From NCBI RefSeq assembly GCF_934371575.1, contig NZ_CAKRNY010000006.1:1-64000 (forward strand): a stretch of DNA of 64,000 bases. Direction: 5' to 3'. This DNA is from an uncultured Blautia sp. GTDB taxonomy: Bacteria > Bacillota > Clostridia > Lachnospirales > Lachnospiraceae. Each line of letters opens with the position of its first letter. The stretch's first letter is position 1. The notes beneath the pieces were generated by a model that was given only the letters and a program-made list of their open reading frames with translations, had not been told where the DNA came from and did not search any database. Shown here in pieces: positions 7,503 to 16,896 of the stretch. Made by a program: the position numbers and the translations under genes.

Positions 7503-10430
7503 ATGATTATTATTGGAGAAAAACTGAACGGATCTATTCCGTCAGTTGCCAAAGCCATTGCTGAGAAGGATGCGGACCTGATCAGAGAAAGAGCCAGAAT
7601 GCAGGCTGAAGCGGGAGCTACATTTCTGGATGTATGTGCCTCAGTAGAAGAGGACGTGGAAGTGGAAACCTTGAAATGGATGATCGACCTTGTACAGGAG
7701 GTGACTGATACACCAATCTGCGTGGACAGTCCAAGTGCCAGATCCTGTGTGGCAGCCATTCCATTTTGTAAAAGACCGGGACTTATTAACTCTGTTTCCC
7801 TTGAAGGAGACAAAATTGACACGATTTTTCCAGTGATCGCAGACACAGACTGGGAGTGCGTAGCCCTTCTCTGCGATAATGATGGAATTCCGGATTCCGT
7901 AGAGCGCCGTATGAAAATTTTCTTCGGAATTATGGAAAAAGCAAAACAGTACGGCATTGCACCAAGCCGTTTACATATTGACCCACTGGTTGTAACTCTG
8001 GGAACTGACCAGACTGCACTGACTGTATTTGCAGACTGCTGCAGAAGAATCAAATATGAATATCCGGAGATCCACATTACAAGCGGACTTTCCAACATTT
8101 CCTTCGGACTTCCGGTAAGGAAAAATATTAACCAGGCGTTTATGGTTCTCGCTATGAATGCTGGTATGGACAGCGCTATCGTAGATCCTACCAACAAAAA
8201 CATGATTGGTATGATCTATGCAACAAACGCACTTCTGGAGCGTGATGAATACTGCCTGCAGTATATTGATAAATTCGGAAACAAAGCAGCTGAGGAAGCC
8301 GCTCAGCCAGTACCTGCATCTCCGCTTGATGAGAAAATGCAGAAGGTTTTCAAATTAACCCAGGATGGAAAAAATAAAGAAATCGGACAGGCTGTTCAGG
8401 AGGCACTTGACGCAGGCTGTGACCCGACTGCAATTTTAAACGACGCCATGATCGGTGCCATGGCAGTAGTTGGTGATAACTTTAAGAAAGAAATTATTTT
8501 CGTGCCACAGATGCTGGCAGCAGCCAGAGCCATGAAGGCCGGTGTGGAAGTACTGAAGCCATATCTTGCAACCGGAGAGGCCGGAAGCGCAGGAACCATC
8601 ATTCTTGGAACGGTTGCCGGAGATCTTCATGACATTGGTAAAAACCTGGTTGGAATGATGTTCGAAAGTGCTGGTTTCGAAGTAATTGACCTTGGTGTTG
8701 ATGTGCCGATCCAGACTTTTATTGATGAGGTAAATAAGCACAAAGAAGCAAGTATTGTTGCACTTTCAGCTCTTCTTACCACTACAATGCCGTCTCTTCG
8801 TGACACAGTAGCAGCACTTCTGGAGCAGCCATTCAGAAGCCGTATTAAGATCATGGTTGGCGGTGCGCCTATCAGCCAGGAATTTGCAGATGAGATCGGA
8901 GCAGATGCTTATACAGAGGATGCAGCTTCCGCGGCAGAGTGTGCAAAAAAATATGCGGAATCCGGATTCTGTGCAAAGGCAGCAGCCGGGGAGTTTGACC
9001 AGGTTTCAGTAAAGGGCGTGGAAAGTGTAACTGCAGGTGCGGAAGACAAGGAGAAAAATGCTGAGACAACTGATGTGCAGACAAAGTCAGAGCCGGATGC
9101 AAAAGAAACTCCGGAAGATGATTCTTACGAAACTTCCGAAACAAATGGTACCTGGGTACGCAGACCGCTTCATGAGGCACCTCATTTTGTAAAGGATAAA
9201 GTGGATCTGAGCAAGATTCAGCTTCCAAAATCTGGTGAAGGCTACAAAGTAAATATGGAAGCTGCCAAAGAGAAATTCCGCAACTACTGGGCGCATAAGA
9301 ACACGGGAAGACCGCTTATGTGCGTAATCGCAAGAAGACCGGAGGTGGAGCAGTACTCCGATGGAACACCTGTAGAGGGCGGTTATCTGGATCAGATCTG
9401 TCAGGGAAAATACTATAATATGCCGGAAGAACTGAAGTGGAAAGACATGGAGGACAAATACCAGAATCCTCAGAGAATTGTTGATCGTTATCGTTACTTC
9501 TGCCAGACACATGCATTCCTTGGAGAGAGCTTCCCGAATCTGAATATTGACTTTGGACCAGGCTCCCTTGCTTCTTATCTTGGTTCTGAAATCGGATTTA
9601 AAGAAGATACAGTATGGTTCAACAAATGTCTGGATGGCTGGGATGGTGTGCCGAAGCTGACCTTTGATCCGGAAAACAAATGGTTTAAGAAACATCTTCA
9701 GCTTGCAAAGGATTGTCAGGCACTTGCCGGAGATGACTTCTATGTGGATATGCCGGATCTTATGGAAAATATTGATGTTCTTGCTTCTCTTCGCGGAGCG
9801 CAGGATATTCTGTTTGATCTTCTGGATGAGCCGGAAATGATCGGGGAAAGAATCCAGGAGGTAACAGATATTTACTATGAATATTATGACCGCTTTTATG
9901 ACGTTATCAAAGATGAAGAAGGCGGAAATGCATACACCGTATTCCAGATCTGGGGACCGGGCAGAACAGTGAAGCTTCAGTGCGATTTCTCAGCAATGAT
10001 GTCACCGGAAGATTTCCGTAAATATATCCAGCCGTCTTTACGCAGTCAGTCTGAAAATGTGGATCATGTACTTTACCATCTGGATGGTCCGGCTGCAATT
10101 AAGCACATGGATGCGCTTATGGAAATTGAGGGAATAGATGCTCTTCAGTGGACCAGTGGTGATGCCGGTCCGGACGGAACCCTTCCGGATTGGGATGTGA
10201 TCTATGATAAAGCTATTGCAGCAGGCAAATCCATCTGGGTAAAGGTATATTCCGGCGAGTTTGAGGACTGGATTCGCAACGTAGACCGAATTGTAAATAA
10301 ATACGGTTCCCACAGCCTTTTCCTTCTTTTCCCTGAAATGTCCATGGAGCAGGCTGCTTATCTTCTGGATTATGCAGACCGCAACTGGAGCGATGTGAAG
10401 GGAACCTTTGTAGAGTCCCTGGGACGCTGA
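7503..10430 (+). CDS. Three-domain corrinoid methyltransferase: MeTr/pterin domain + B12-binding domain + UroD-type methyltransferase
   Basis: Predicted to move a methyl group from a methylated substrate to its own bound corrinoid and then to tetrahydrofolate, in the cytoplasm. ATG 7503 follows TTGGAGGG; an ATG at 7440 has no ribosome site. Residues ~1-265 match the dihydropteroate-synthase-like MeTr/MtrH fold (starts IIIGEKLNGS). Residues ~285-365 are the helical cap and ~370-500 the cobalamin domain, with the DxHxxG motif at Asp374-His376-Gly379. An acidic linker (~510-560) leads to a UroD/MtaA/MtvB-like domain (~585-975). In acetogen O-demethylases these are three separate proteins (MT II, corrinoid protein, MT I). 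The corrinoid-reactivating iron-sulfur protein is absent from the window. The substrate is unknown; O-methyl sugars or aryl methyl ethers are reasonable guesses from the glycosidase context. Confidence 0.88.
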   Translation: MIIIGEKLNGSIPSVAKAIAEKDADLIRERARMQAEAGATFLDVCASVEEDVEVETLKWMIDLVQEVTDTPICVDSPSARSCVAAIPFCKRPGLINSVSLEGDKIDTIFPVIADTDWECVALLCDNDGIPDSVERRMKIFFGIMEKAKQYGIAPSRLHIDPLVVTLGTDQTALTVFADCCRRIKYEYPEIHITSGLSNISFGLPVRKNINQAFMVLAMNAGMDSAIVDPTNKNMIGMIYATNALLERDEYCLQYIDKFGNKAAEEAAQPVPASPLDEKMQKVFKLTQDGKNKEIGQAVQEALDAGCDPTAILNDAMIGAMAVVGDNFKKEIIFVPQMLAAARAMKAGVEVLKPYLATGEAGSAGTIILGTVAGDLHDIGKNLVGMMFESAGFEVIDLGVDVPIQTFIDEVNKHKEASIVALSALLTTTMPSLRDTVAALLEQPFRSRIKIMVGGAPISQEFADEIGADAYTEDAASAAECAKKYAESGFCAKAAAGEFDQVSVKGVESVTAGAEDKEKNAETTDVQTKSEPDAKETPEDDSYETSETNGTWVRRPLHEAPHFVKDKVDLSKIQLPKSGEGYKVNMEAAKEKFRNYWAHKNTGRPLMCVIARRPEVEQYSDGTPVEGGYLDQICQGKYYNMPEELKWKDMEDKYQNPQRIVDRYRYFCQTHAFLGESFPNLNIDFGPGSLASYLGSEIGFKEDTVWFNKCLDGWDGVPKLTFDPENKWFKKHLQLAKDCQALAGDDFYVDMPDLMENIDVLASLRGAQDILFDLLDEPEMIGERIQEVTDIYYEYYDRFYDVIKDEEGGNAYTVFQIWGPGRTVKLQCDFSAMMSPEDFRKYIQPSLRSQSENVDHVLYHLDGPAAIKHMDALMEIEGIDALQWTSGDAGPDGTLPDWDVIYDKAIAAGKSIWVKVYSGEFEDWIRNVDRIVNKYGSHSLFLLFPEMSMEQAAYLLDYADRNWSDVKGTFVESLGR

Positions 10431-10575
10431 AACATATGCAATGCGTTAGTACAAAAACAATAAAAAAGTATAAAGTAACAGGAAGAAAATAGAAGAAAAA
10501 GCTTTTTAAAAAGATATAATTGAAATTAATACGCGGGGGAATTACAAAGAATGGGGAAAAGAGGTATTTCAGATT

Positions 10576-11943
10576 ATGAAACAGAAAGCAATGGATGTTA
10601 AGCTTGTGGTAAGACCGTTGATCGGATGTCTGACACATACACATTTTTGGGAAGGTCCGTGCCGTGCAGGTCGTAAAGAGGATATGACAGTTGAGGCAGA
10701 GACAAAGGCTGCTGATGAAACCTTCAAAAGCTCTGTTGAAGCACTGAAGGATGTGATCAGTGAAGTGGAATTTAAGGAGCCTTTGGATGTCAGATACAAT
10801 GAATCTTTTGTTGTAGAGAAAGAGATGTTTGATAAAATCGGCGAAGATGTGGACGAAATCGACTGCTTCCTTTGCATGGGATGGAGGATCCCAAAACTGG
10901 AGCGTTACCGAAAACCGGTTATCATCTGGCAGAATGGAAATGAGGGAATTGATTTCGCTGCTTATTGCCGCTCCATCGGAGTTGAAGCATATGTGGCTAT
11001 GGATCTGCAGGATGTAAATGAGATTGCACATATTCTCTGGGTAAGAAAAGCAGTGCGAAATACAAGAGCACTTGTACTCACAGCCGGTTCCCAGCCAACC
11101 TTTGGAATCCAGAGTCTGATCCGTGATCCGGAAATTCTCAGACAGCGCTATGGCTTTGAGGTTATCAAGCTTCCATTTACTTCTATTTTCAAATACATGG
11201 ATGAGATCACAGATGAAGAGGCAAAGCCGATCGCGGACAAGCTGATCGCAGGCTCCACAGATACACAGGTAAATACAGACTGGTTTATCAATGACGTTAA
11301 ATATTATCTGGCTGCGAAAAAGATGATGGATATTTATGACTGCAATGCATTTTCCACTGCCTGTCATGAGCTTTGCACTACTGAAATCCCTCAGGATCGG
11401 AAATTTACACCATGTATGTGCCATTCCATTATGAAGGATGAAGGAATCCCAAGCGGCTGTGAAGAAGATCTTAATGCACTTATGGCGATGCTGATCATGC
11501 AGTATGCTGCTAACCGTCCGGCATTTATGGGTAATCCGAACCATGAGACAGATGAGCTTCTTAGAATCCATCATGCTGTACCGGCACTTTGCATGAACGG
11601 TTATGGAACAAAGCCTCTGGAATATAAGTTATGGGCATTTACAGGACAGGGCTTCGGCGGCAAGCTGCAGGTTGATTTCACCCAGAATGACGATGACTAT
11701 GTTACTCTGGGACGTTTCAATCCTGCCGGAGATACCATGTGTATCAAAAAAGGCAAGGTGATCCGTTCGGAATATGCAGAAACCTACTGCAGCCCGTACT
11801 ACTACATCCAAATGGATGATGCAAGAGAGTATATGCATAATCTGGCTGGCTTCGGACATCATCAGGTACTGATTTTCGGTGACTATACAAAGCTGATCAA
11901 AAAGATTGCAAAGGTTATGAATTTTAATATCCTGGAAGGATGA
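10576..11943 (+). CDS. L-fucose/L-arabinose isomerase-like family protein
   Basis: 455 residues. The overall layout (a Rossmann-like N-terminal part with CFLCMGWR and VIIWQNGNEG, then a C-terminal part with HHAVPALCMNG and GRFNPAGDT) resembles the fucose/arabinose isomerase superfamily. Many members of this superfamily are uncharacterised, so isomerase activity is not assured. It lies 145 bp behind the corrinoid fusion and its stop overlaps the ribosome site of the cysteine desulfurase gene, so it is probably co-transcribed. A TATAAT at 10515-10520 could give an internal promoter, but no good -35 accompanies it. The ATG at 10576 has only a weak upstream GAGG. A role in handling the demethylated sugar is possible but unproven. 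Confidence 0.6.
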   Translation: MKQKAMDVKLVVRPLIGCLTHTHFWEGPCRAGRKEDMTVEAETKAADETFKSSVEALKDVISEVEFKEPLDVRYNESFVVEKEMFDKIGEDVDEIDCFLCMGWRIPKLERYRKPVIIWQNGNEGIDFAAYCRSIGVEAYVAMDLQDVNEIAHILWVRKAVRNTRALVLTAGSQPTFGIQSLIRDPEILRQRYGFEVIKLPFTSIFKYMDEITDEEAKPIADKLIAGSTDTQVNTDWFINDVKYYLAAKKMMDIYDCNAFSTACHELCTTEIPQDRKFTPCMCHSIMKDEGIPSGCEEDLNALMAMLIMQYAANRPAFMGNPNHETDELLRIHHAVPALCMNGYGTKPLEYKLWAFTGQGFGGKLQVDFTQNDDDYVTLGRFNPAGDTMCIKKGKVIRSEYAETYCSPYYYIQMDDAREYMHNLAGFGHHQVLIFGDYTKLIKKIAKVMNFNILEG

Positions 11944-11949
11944 TTTTTA

Positions 11950-13140
11950 GTGATTTATCTGAACAATGGGGCCACTTCCTGGCCAAAACCTTCCTGTGTA
12001 TACGAAGCGGTGCAGGCGTGTCTTACAGGCACGCCTGCTTCGCAGTTCAGGGGAGGAAGCAATATATTAAAAAAAGATACAGAAGAGCTGTGCAGGGAGA
12101 GGCTTGGAAAGCTTTTAAATATCAGTGGCTATCATCGGATTTTTTTTACCTCAGGTGCAACAGAGAGTATGAATACATTGCTTTGCGGCCTGGATTTCGG
12201 GGAAGAAGGTCAGGCTGTTCTTGCAACACAGACAGAGCATAACAGCGTGCTTCGGCCGCTGATGAATCAATCAGTGAAAAATACACATCCTGTATGGATC
12301 ATTCCCTGTGGGAAAGATGGAGCAATAACAGAACAGGCTCTTGAGAATACATTGAAGAAAGTGACAAAAACAACCGGAAAAAAGCCATCAGCCCTGATCA
12401 TCAATCATTGCTCCAATGTGACCGGATATGTACAGGATATGAAAATGGCAGTTGATTTTGCCGGAAAAAACAACCTGCTTTTAATTGCAGACATTTCCCA
12501 GAGTGCAGGATGTATTCCTGTGGATGTGGATGGCTGGAATGCAGATGCCGTTGTTTTTACAGGGCATAAAAGTCTTTTTGGAATCCAGGGAACAGGCGGG
12601 TTTTATATCAGAGAGGGCATTTCCCTGAAACCATTAAAATACGGAGGTACAGGGCGAAACAGTCAGCAGCTTACCTACGAAAATGGCGATTACGAATATG
12701 AAGTAGGGACACAGAATATTCCTGGAATTACAGGGCTTCTTGCAGGGACTGAGTATATACTTCAAACAGGTCTGGACAGGATACAGAAAAAAGAAGAAAT
12801 GCTTATGAAGCTGTTGTATGAGGGACTGAAAAAAATAGATGGCATTCAAATATATGGCAGTCCGGAAGGACGAAGAGGGCCTGTTTTGAGTATGAATTTC
12901 GATGGCTTAAAGGCTTCCGATGCAGCTTACATACTGGAAAGCGGATATGGGATCACAGTCCGCGCCGGGCTGCACTGTTCGCCGCTGATCCATCAGGCAA
13001 TGGGGACAGAAAACGGTGGAACTGTAAGAGTCAGCATCTCCTGGTTTACCGGGGAAAAAGATATTCAGGCTTTTTTGACAGCAGCCGGACAGATCGCAGA
13101 TTCCTTAAAAAAAGCAGGCGGATCTGATGAAAGCTTATAG
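11950..13140 (+). CDS. Cysteine desulfurase family PLP enzyme (class V aminotransferase)
   Basis: Predicted to remove sulfur from cysteine, leaving alanine and a persulfide on an active-site Cys. The 396-residue length is typical. The PLP-binding Lys207 is in TGHKSLFG, the catalytic Cys343 in RAGLHCSP, and TEHNSV and HCSNVTG are family motifs. The GTG start follows GGAAGGA, which overlaps the upstream stop codon, so translational coupling is likely. The product belongs to the group found apart from the main isc/suf operon. In this context it could supply sulfur for an iron-sulfur activator of the corrinoid enzyme, but that is inference. Confidence 0.88.
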   Translation: MIYLNNGATSWPKPSCVYEAVQACLTGTPASQFRGGSNILKKDTEELCRERLGKLLNISGYHRIFFTSGATESMNTLLCGLDFGEEGQAVLATQTEHNSVLRPLMNQSVKNTHPVWIIPCGKDGAITEQALENTLKKVTKTTGKKPSALIINHCSNVTGYVQDMKMAVDFAGKNNLLLIADISQSAGCIPVDVDGWNADAVVFTGHKSLFGIQGTGGFYIREGISLKPLKYGGTGRNSQQLTYENGDYEYEVGTQNIPGITGLLAGTEYILQTGLDRIQKKEEMLMKLLYEGLKKIDGIQIYGSPEGRRGPVLSMNFDGLKASDAAYILESGYGITVRAGLHCSPLIHQAMGTENGGTVRVSISWFTGEKDIQAFLTAAGQIADSLKKAGGSDESL

Positions 13141-13170
13141 AAAAAATTATCTGAAGGGACAAAAAAGAAA

Positions 13171-13449
13171 ATGAAAATTCTTGGGAAACAGCCTTCAAGG
13201 GAGAAATGCGCAGAATCCGGATGGTTTGCAACGGATTATCTGCTGGATCAGCCAATAGACAGGGAGTTTATACTGAGTCTGAAACCTCTTGGAAGCTTTG
13301 TATATCTGGATATGCTTAAAGAGCCTTTTTTCAAAATAGAAAGTGACTATTATATGATAAAAGGTGTTCAGGGAAAGGATTATTTCAGAATCGCAGTTCA
13401 CGGAAAGCATGAGGAGGAACTGGAAAAACTGGAAAGATTTCTGGGATAA
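13171..13449 (+). CDS. Small conserved hypothetical protein
   Basis: 92 residues, soluble, with no signal peptide or helix. It starts MKILGKQPSR, contains one Cys (CAESGWF) and a run of aromatic residues, and ends in a short charged helix. The ATG has GAAGGGA about 10 nt upstream. It lies 30 bp after the cysteine desulfurase gene, in the same operon, so it may be a sulfur acceptor or an accessory protein, but I do not recognise the family with certainty. Confidence 0.65.
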   Translation: MKILGKQPSREKCAESGWFATDYLLDQPIDREFILSLKPLGSFVYLDMLKEPFFKIESDYYMIKGVQGKDYFRIAVHGKHEEELEKLERFLG

Positions 13450-13466
13450 GGAGCCCGGAAGGGAGA

Positions 13467-13495
13467 TTGCAGGTCAGCAGGAATTCTGCTATACT
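13467..13495 (+). promoter_or_regulatory. Promoter of the AraC-type regulator gene
   Basis: TTGCAG at 13467-13472, a 17-bp spacer, and TATACT at 13490-13495 preceded by TGC (extended -10). Transcription would start about 25 nt before the AGGAGG and ATG at 13527. Confidence 0.75.
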
Positions 13496-13526
13496 GTGCA
13501 TATGACACAGCTACAGGAGGCAGAAG

Positions 13527-14396
13527 ATGAAACTGGAACGTGACAGCATTCCTCTTGATAAGGAGTTTCCTTTTCAGATATCAGAGGTAGAATTAAATCA
13601 GGCTAACAGCCACCCGGGAACCTGGCACTGGCATAGTTATTTTGAGATCACCTGGGTTCTGGAAGGCAAAGGAAATTATTTTGTCAACGGACAGGAATAC
13701 ACAATGGAGAAGGATGATATTATCATTTTTAACAATGTGGAGCCTCATGGATGGAAGCTGCTTGGCGGTAATATGAAGCTTCTGGTAATGATTTTTTCTC
13801 CGGAATTTGTAGCTGAGAAGATCAGTGTGTTTGATGCAGAATATCTGAAGCCGTTTGTGGAGCGGGGAAGTAATTTCAAGAACAGAGTTGGGCGGGAAGA
13901 GAAGGTAAATGAGGAAATCAGGATCAGTATCCGCGAAATCCACCAGGAGTGGAATGAGCGTAAGGAGGGCTATCCGCTGATGATCAAGGCGAATGTTCTT
14001 CGGATCCTTACCATGCTGATCCGCGCATATCAGGATGAGACCAAGTCCGGGGAAATGCTTAAGGAAAAGAAAAATGCAATGAAACGCCTTGAGCAGGCTT
14101 TCACATACATAAATGCTCATTACTGTGAGAAGATCACCCTGGAGGAAGTGGCAGCCTCTGTTTATATGAGCTCCAATTATTTTTCATCCTATTTTCGCAG
14201 GGTGGCCAATATCAGCTTCAGCGATTACGTAACACGGCTGCGGGTTAACAGGGCACGTGAAATGCTTCGGGAAAACGGGGCGAATGTAACGGAAATTGCC
14301 ATGGAATGTGGATTTAATAATATTTCAAATTTTTACAGACTGTACAAAAAACATATGGGAAAAACTCCTGGAGATGAGAAGAGTAAAAATAATTAA
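13527..14396 (+). CDS. AraC-family regulator with cupin sensor domain
   Basis: 289 residues. The N-terminal cupin (~15-110; HPGTWHWHSYFEI holds metal/sugar-pocket-type histidines) probably senses a sugar. Two C-terminal helix-turn-helix units (~190-285) follow, with the family signature AMECGFNNISNFYRLYKKHMG. It has its own promoter (13467) and is followed by a terminator and then the GH31 and GH95-like genes, which it most likely controls. The AGGAGG at 13514 sets the start at 13527. Confidence 0.9.
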   Translation: MKLERDSIPLDKEFPFQISEVELNQANSHPGTWHWHSYFEITWVLEGKGNYFVNGQEYTMEKDDIIIFNNVEPHGWKLLGGNMKLLVMIFSPEFVAEKISVFDAEYLKPFVERGSNFKNRVGREEKVNEEIRISIREIHQEWNERKEGYPLMIKANVLRILTMLIRAYQDETKSGEMLKEKKNAMKRLEQAFTYINAHYCEKITLEEVAASVYMSSNYFSSYFRRVANISFSDYVTRLRVNRAREMLRENGANVTEIAMECGFNNISNFYRLYKKHMGKTPGDEKSKNN

Positions 14397-14427
14397 AATT
14401 CAGGAGCGGATATGACATAGACCGATC

Positions 14428-14485
14428 AAAGGCTGGCATGTTAGGATGAAAGTAGGAAAGTTTGTCCTGATATGGCGGCCTTTTT
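14428..14485 (+). terminator. Probable terminator between the AraC and GH31 genes
   Basis: AAAGGCTGGCAT (14428-14439) pairs imperfectly with ATGGCGGCCTTT (14472-14483), with an inner AGGA/TCCT stem and a T tract to 14485. The GH31 ribosome site follows at once, so it could also act as an attenuator. Confidence 0.55.
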
Positions 14486-14511
14486 AACTGATTTAAGGAG
14501 GAAAAGAAAAA

Positions 14512-16878
14512 ATGATAAAAACGGAAAGCTATGTGCAGGAAGCAGCCGGGGGAATGGTTTATCGTCTTATCCCAGTGACCGAGGAAATTATCCGCTGCGT
14601 GATCGGAAAAGAAGAGATCAGAGAACCGGAGTCGCTTATAATTGAAAAAAAGGATTATCCTGAAGTTGCTTTTGAAGCAGAGGAAAAAGAAGGCAGGCTG
14701 AATGTAAGAACAAAAAAGGTTCTGGTTTCTTTAAATCTGTTTGACGGATGTGTGGAATGGAAGCATGCGGATGGCAGCAAATGGTGCACCCAGAATAAGG
14801 CAGATCTGACGAAAATTGATGTGGTACGTTACACGGCCGGTGGAGAGAAGCCGATTATCAATCGTGTGAAAACTGTAGATGGAGAGCGTAATTTTATTCA
14901 GAATCTGAAGCCGGAAAAGATCCGTGGGGGCTATCGCGCCAGAGTTTTCTTTGACTGGAATGAGGAGGAAGAGATTCACGGCCTTGGACAGGCTGAGGAG
15001 GGAATTTATAATTACCGCGGCCATAATCAGTATCTTTACCAGCATAATATGAGAATTCCCATGCCTCTTTTTGTTTCTACAGAAGGGTACGGAATCCTGT
15101 TTGACTGCTGTTCTCTTATGACCTTTAACGATGAGGGACGGGAGTCCTACCTGTTCCTGGATACAGTGGAGCAGATTGATTATTACTTTATGGGCGGCGG
15201 TTCTATGGATGGAATTATCCGCGATTATCGTTATCTGACCGGAAAAGCGCAGATGCTGCCGAAGTGGGCTTACGGATATATTCAGTCAAAGGAGCAGTAT
15301 TATACAGCGAAAGAGCTGGAGGAAATCGTCCGTCATTACAGAGAACTTAATGTTCCGCTGGACTGTGTGGTTCAGGACTGGAATACCTGGGATCCGGGCA
15401 ACTGGGGGGAGAAAATTCTGGATCAGTCCCGTTATGGAGATAATAAGGAATGTATGAACCGGATCCATGAAATGCATGCACACACCATGGTTTCCGTATG
15501 GCCAAACATGAATGCCGGCGGTAAAAATCACCAGGAATTTTTCGATGCAGGTTATCTGCTTTATGATTATGCAACTTATGATGCATTTAATGAAAAGGCC
15601 AGGGAAATGTACTGGAAGCAGGCAAAAGAGGGATTGTTTGATCAGGGCTTTGATTCCTGGTGGTGTGATTCTACAGAACCTTTTTCCGGTCCTGACTGGG
15701 GCGGCGCAGTAAAAAGAGAGCCCTGGGAGCGCTTTCAGATGGTTGGAGGCGAGCATAAGAAGTATCTGGATCCGGCTGTGGCAAATGCTTTTGCACTGGA
15801 GCACGCAAAGGGGATTTACGAAAATCAGAGAAAAGACCGTGAGGATATGCGTGTATTAAATCTTACACGTTCCGGTTACGCTTCCGGACAGAAATATGCA
15901 GCCATGTTGTGGTCCGGGGATACCTGTGCTGATTGGGAAAATCTGAAGATCCAGATTGTGGAAGGCCTGAATATGGGACTGAGTGGTTATCCATACTGGA
16001 CTTTGGATATCGGAGCATTTTTCACTGTGGCAGATAAATGGCAGAATCGCGGCTGTGGATGTAATACAGATCCTGAGCCTAAATGGTTCTGGCAGGGAAA
16101 ATATAATGAGGGCGTAAAGGACAAGGGATACTGTGAGCTTTACACCAGATGGCTGCAGATGGGCACTTTTCTCCCTATGTTCCGTTCTCATGGAACAGAT
16201 ACACCAAGGGAAATCTGGAATTTCGGGGAAAAGGGAACTATGTTCTACGATGCCATTGAGAAGTTTATTAAGCTGAGGTATCACCTGATGCCGTATATTT
16301 ATTCCCTTGCAGGGGCTGTGCATTTTGAGGATTATACCATTATGCGAAGTTTACTGTTTGATTTTCCGGAAGACAGGGAAGCCAGAAAGGTGGAAAATGA
16401 GTTTATGTTTGGTCCGTCCCTGCTTGTTTGTGCAGTTACAGAGCCCATGTATTATGGTCCTGAGAGTACGCCTGTTGACCGTGAAAAAACATGGAAGTGC
16501 TATCTTCCGGCAGGAACCGGCTGGTATGATTACTGGACAAATGAAACGTATAAGGGCGGCCAGTATGTAACAGTGGAAGCACCTATTGACAGGATTCCGG
16601 TTTTTGTAAAAGCAGGAGCGGTGATCCCTGTTGCAGACGGGCTGGTTTATGCTCAGCAGGAACCCCAAAAGCCGATTCAGCTTATGGTTTATCCTGGGGC
16701 TGATGGTGAGTTTGTACTGTATGAGGATGAAGGAAACAATTACAATTTTGAAAATGGCGCGTATGCAATTACAAAGCTTGTATGGGATGACAGAGCCGGC
16801 AGGCTGAACATTGGAGAAAGAGAAGGAAGTTTCCCGGGAATGAGGGAAGCAGTGTACCAGACTGTGATTGTAAAATAA
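14512..16878 (+). CDS. GH31 alpha-glycosidase (alpha-xylosidase/alpha-glucosidase type)
   Basis: Retaining alpha-glycosidase, 788 residues, no signal peptide, so cytoplasmic. It has an N-terminal beta-sandwich with the GLGQAEEGIYNYRG motif (~160-175), a TIM barrel from ~245, nucleophile Asp386 in WWCDSTEPF and acid/base Asp470 in WSGDTCADW, then C-terminal beta domains with WYDYWTNETYKGG. GH31 covers alpha-glucosidase, alpha-xylosidase and related activities and these motifs do not separate them. AAGGAGG precedes the ATG. The GH95-like gene follows after 18 bp, so both are one operon behind the AraC regulator. Confidence 0.9.
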   Translation: MIKTESYVQEAAGGMVYRLIPVTEEIIRCVIGKEEIREPESLIIEKKDYPEVAFEAEEKEGRLNVRTKKVLVSLNLFDGCVEWKHADGSKWCTQNKADLTKIDVVRYTAGGEKPIINRVKTVDGERNFIQNLKPEKIRGGYRARVFFDWNEEEEIHGLGQAEEGIYNYRGHNQYLYQHNMRIPMPLFVSTEGYGILFDCCSLMTFNDEGRESYLFLDTVEQIDYYFMGGGSMDGIIRDYRYLTGKAQMLPKWAYGYIQSKEQYYTAKELEEIVRHYRELNVPLDCVVQDWNTWDPGNWGEKILDQSRYGDNKECMNRIHEMHAHTMVSVWPNMNAGGKNHQEFFDAGYLLYDYATYDAFNEKAREMYWKQAKEGLFDQGFDSWWCDSTEPFSGPDWGGAVKREPWERFQMVGGEHKKYLDPAVANAFALEHAKGIYENQRKDREDMRVLNLTRSGYASGQKYAAMLWSGDTCADWENLKIQIVEGLNMGLSGYPYWTLDIGAFFTVADKWQNRGCGCNTDPEPKWFWQGKYNEGVKDKGYCELYTRWLQMGTFLPMFRSHGTDTPREIWNFGEKGTMFYDAIEKFIKLRYHLMPYIYSLAGAVHFEDYTIMRSLLFDFPEDREARKVENEFMFGPSLLVCAVTEPMYYGPESTPVDREKTWKCYLPAGTGWYDYWTNETYKGGQYVTVEAPIDRIPVFVKAGAVIPVADGLVYAQQEPQKPIQLMVYPGADGEFVLYEDEGNNYNFENGAYAITKLVWDDRAGRLNIGEREGSFPGMREAVYQTVIVK

Positions 16879-16896
16879 TCGGGGAGTTTATATTAT

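Noticed and set aside
10213..11574. 453-codon minus-strand open frame across the corrinoid and isomerase-like genes
   Set aside because: It spans two well-supported + strand genes and their gap, has no plausible ribosome site and no recognisable motif.
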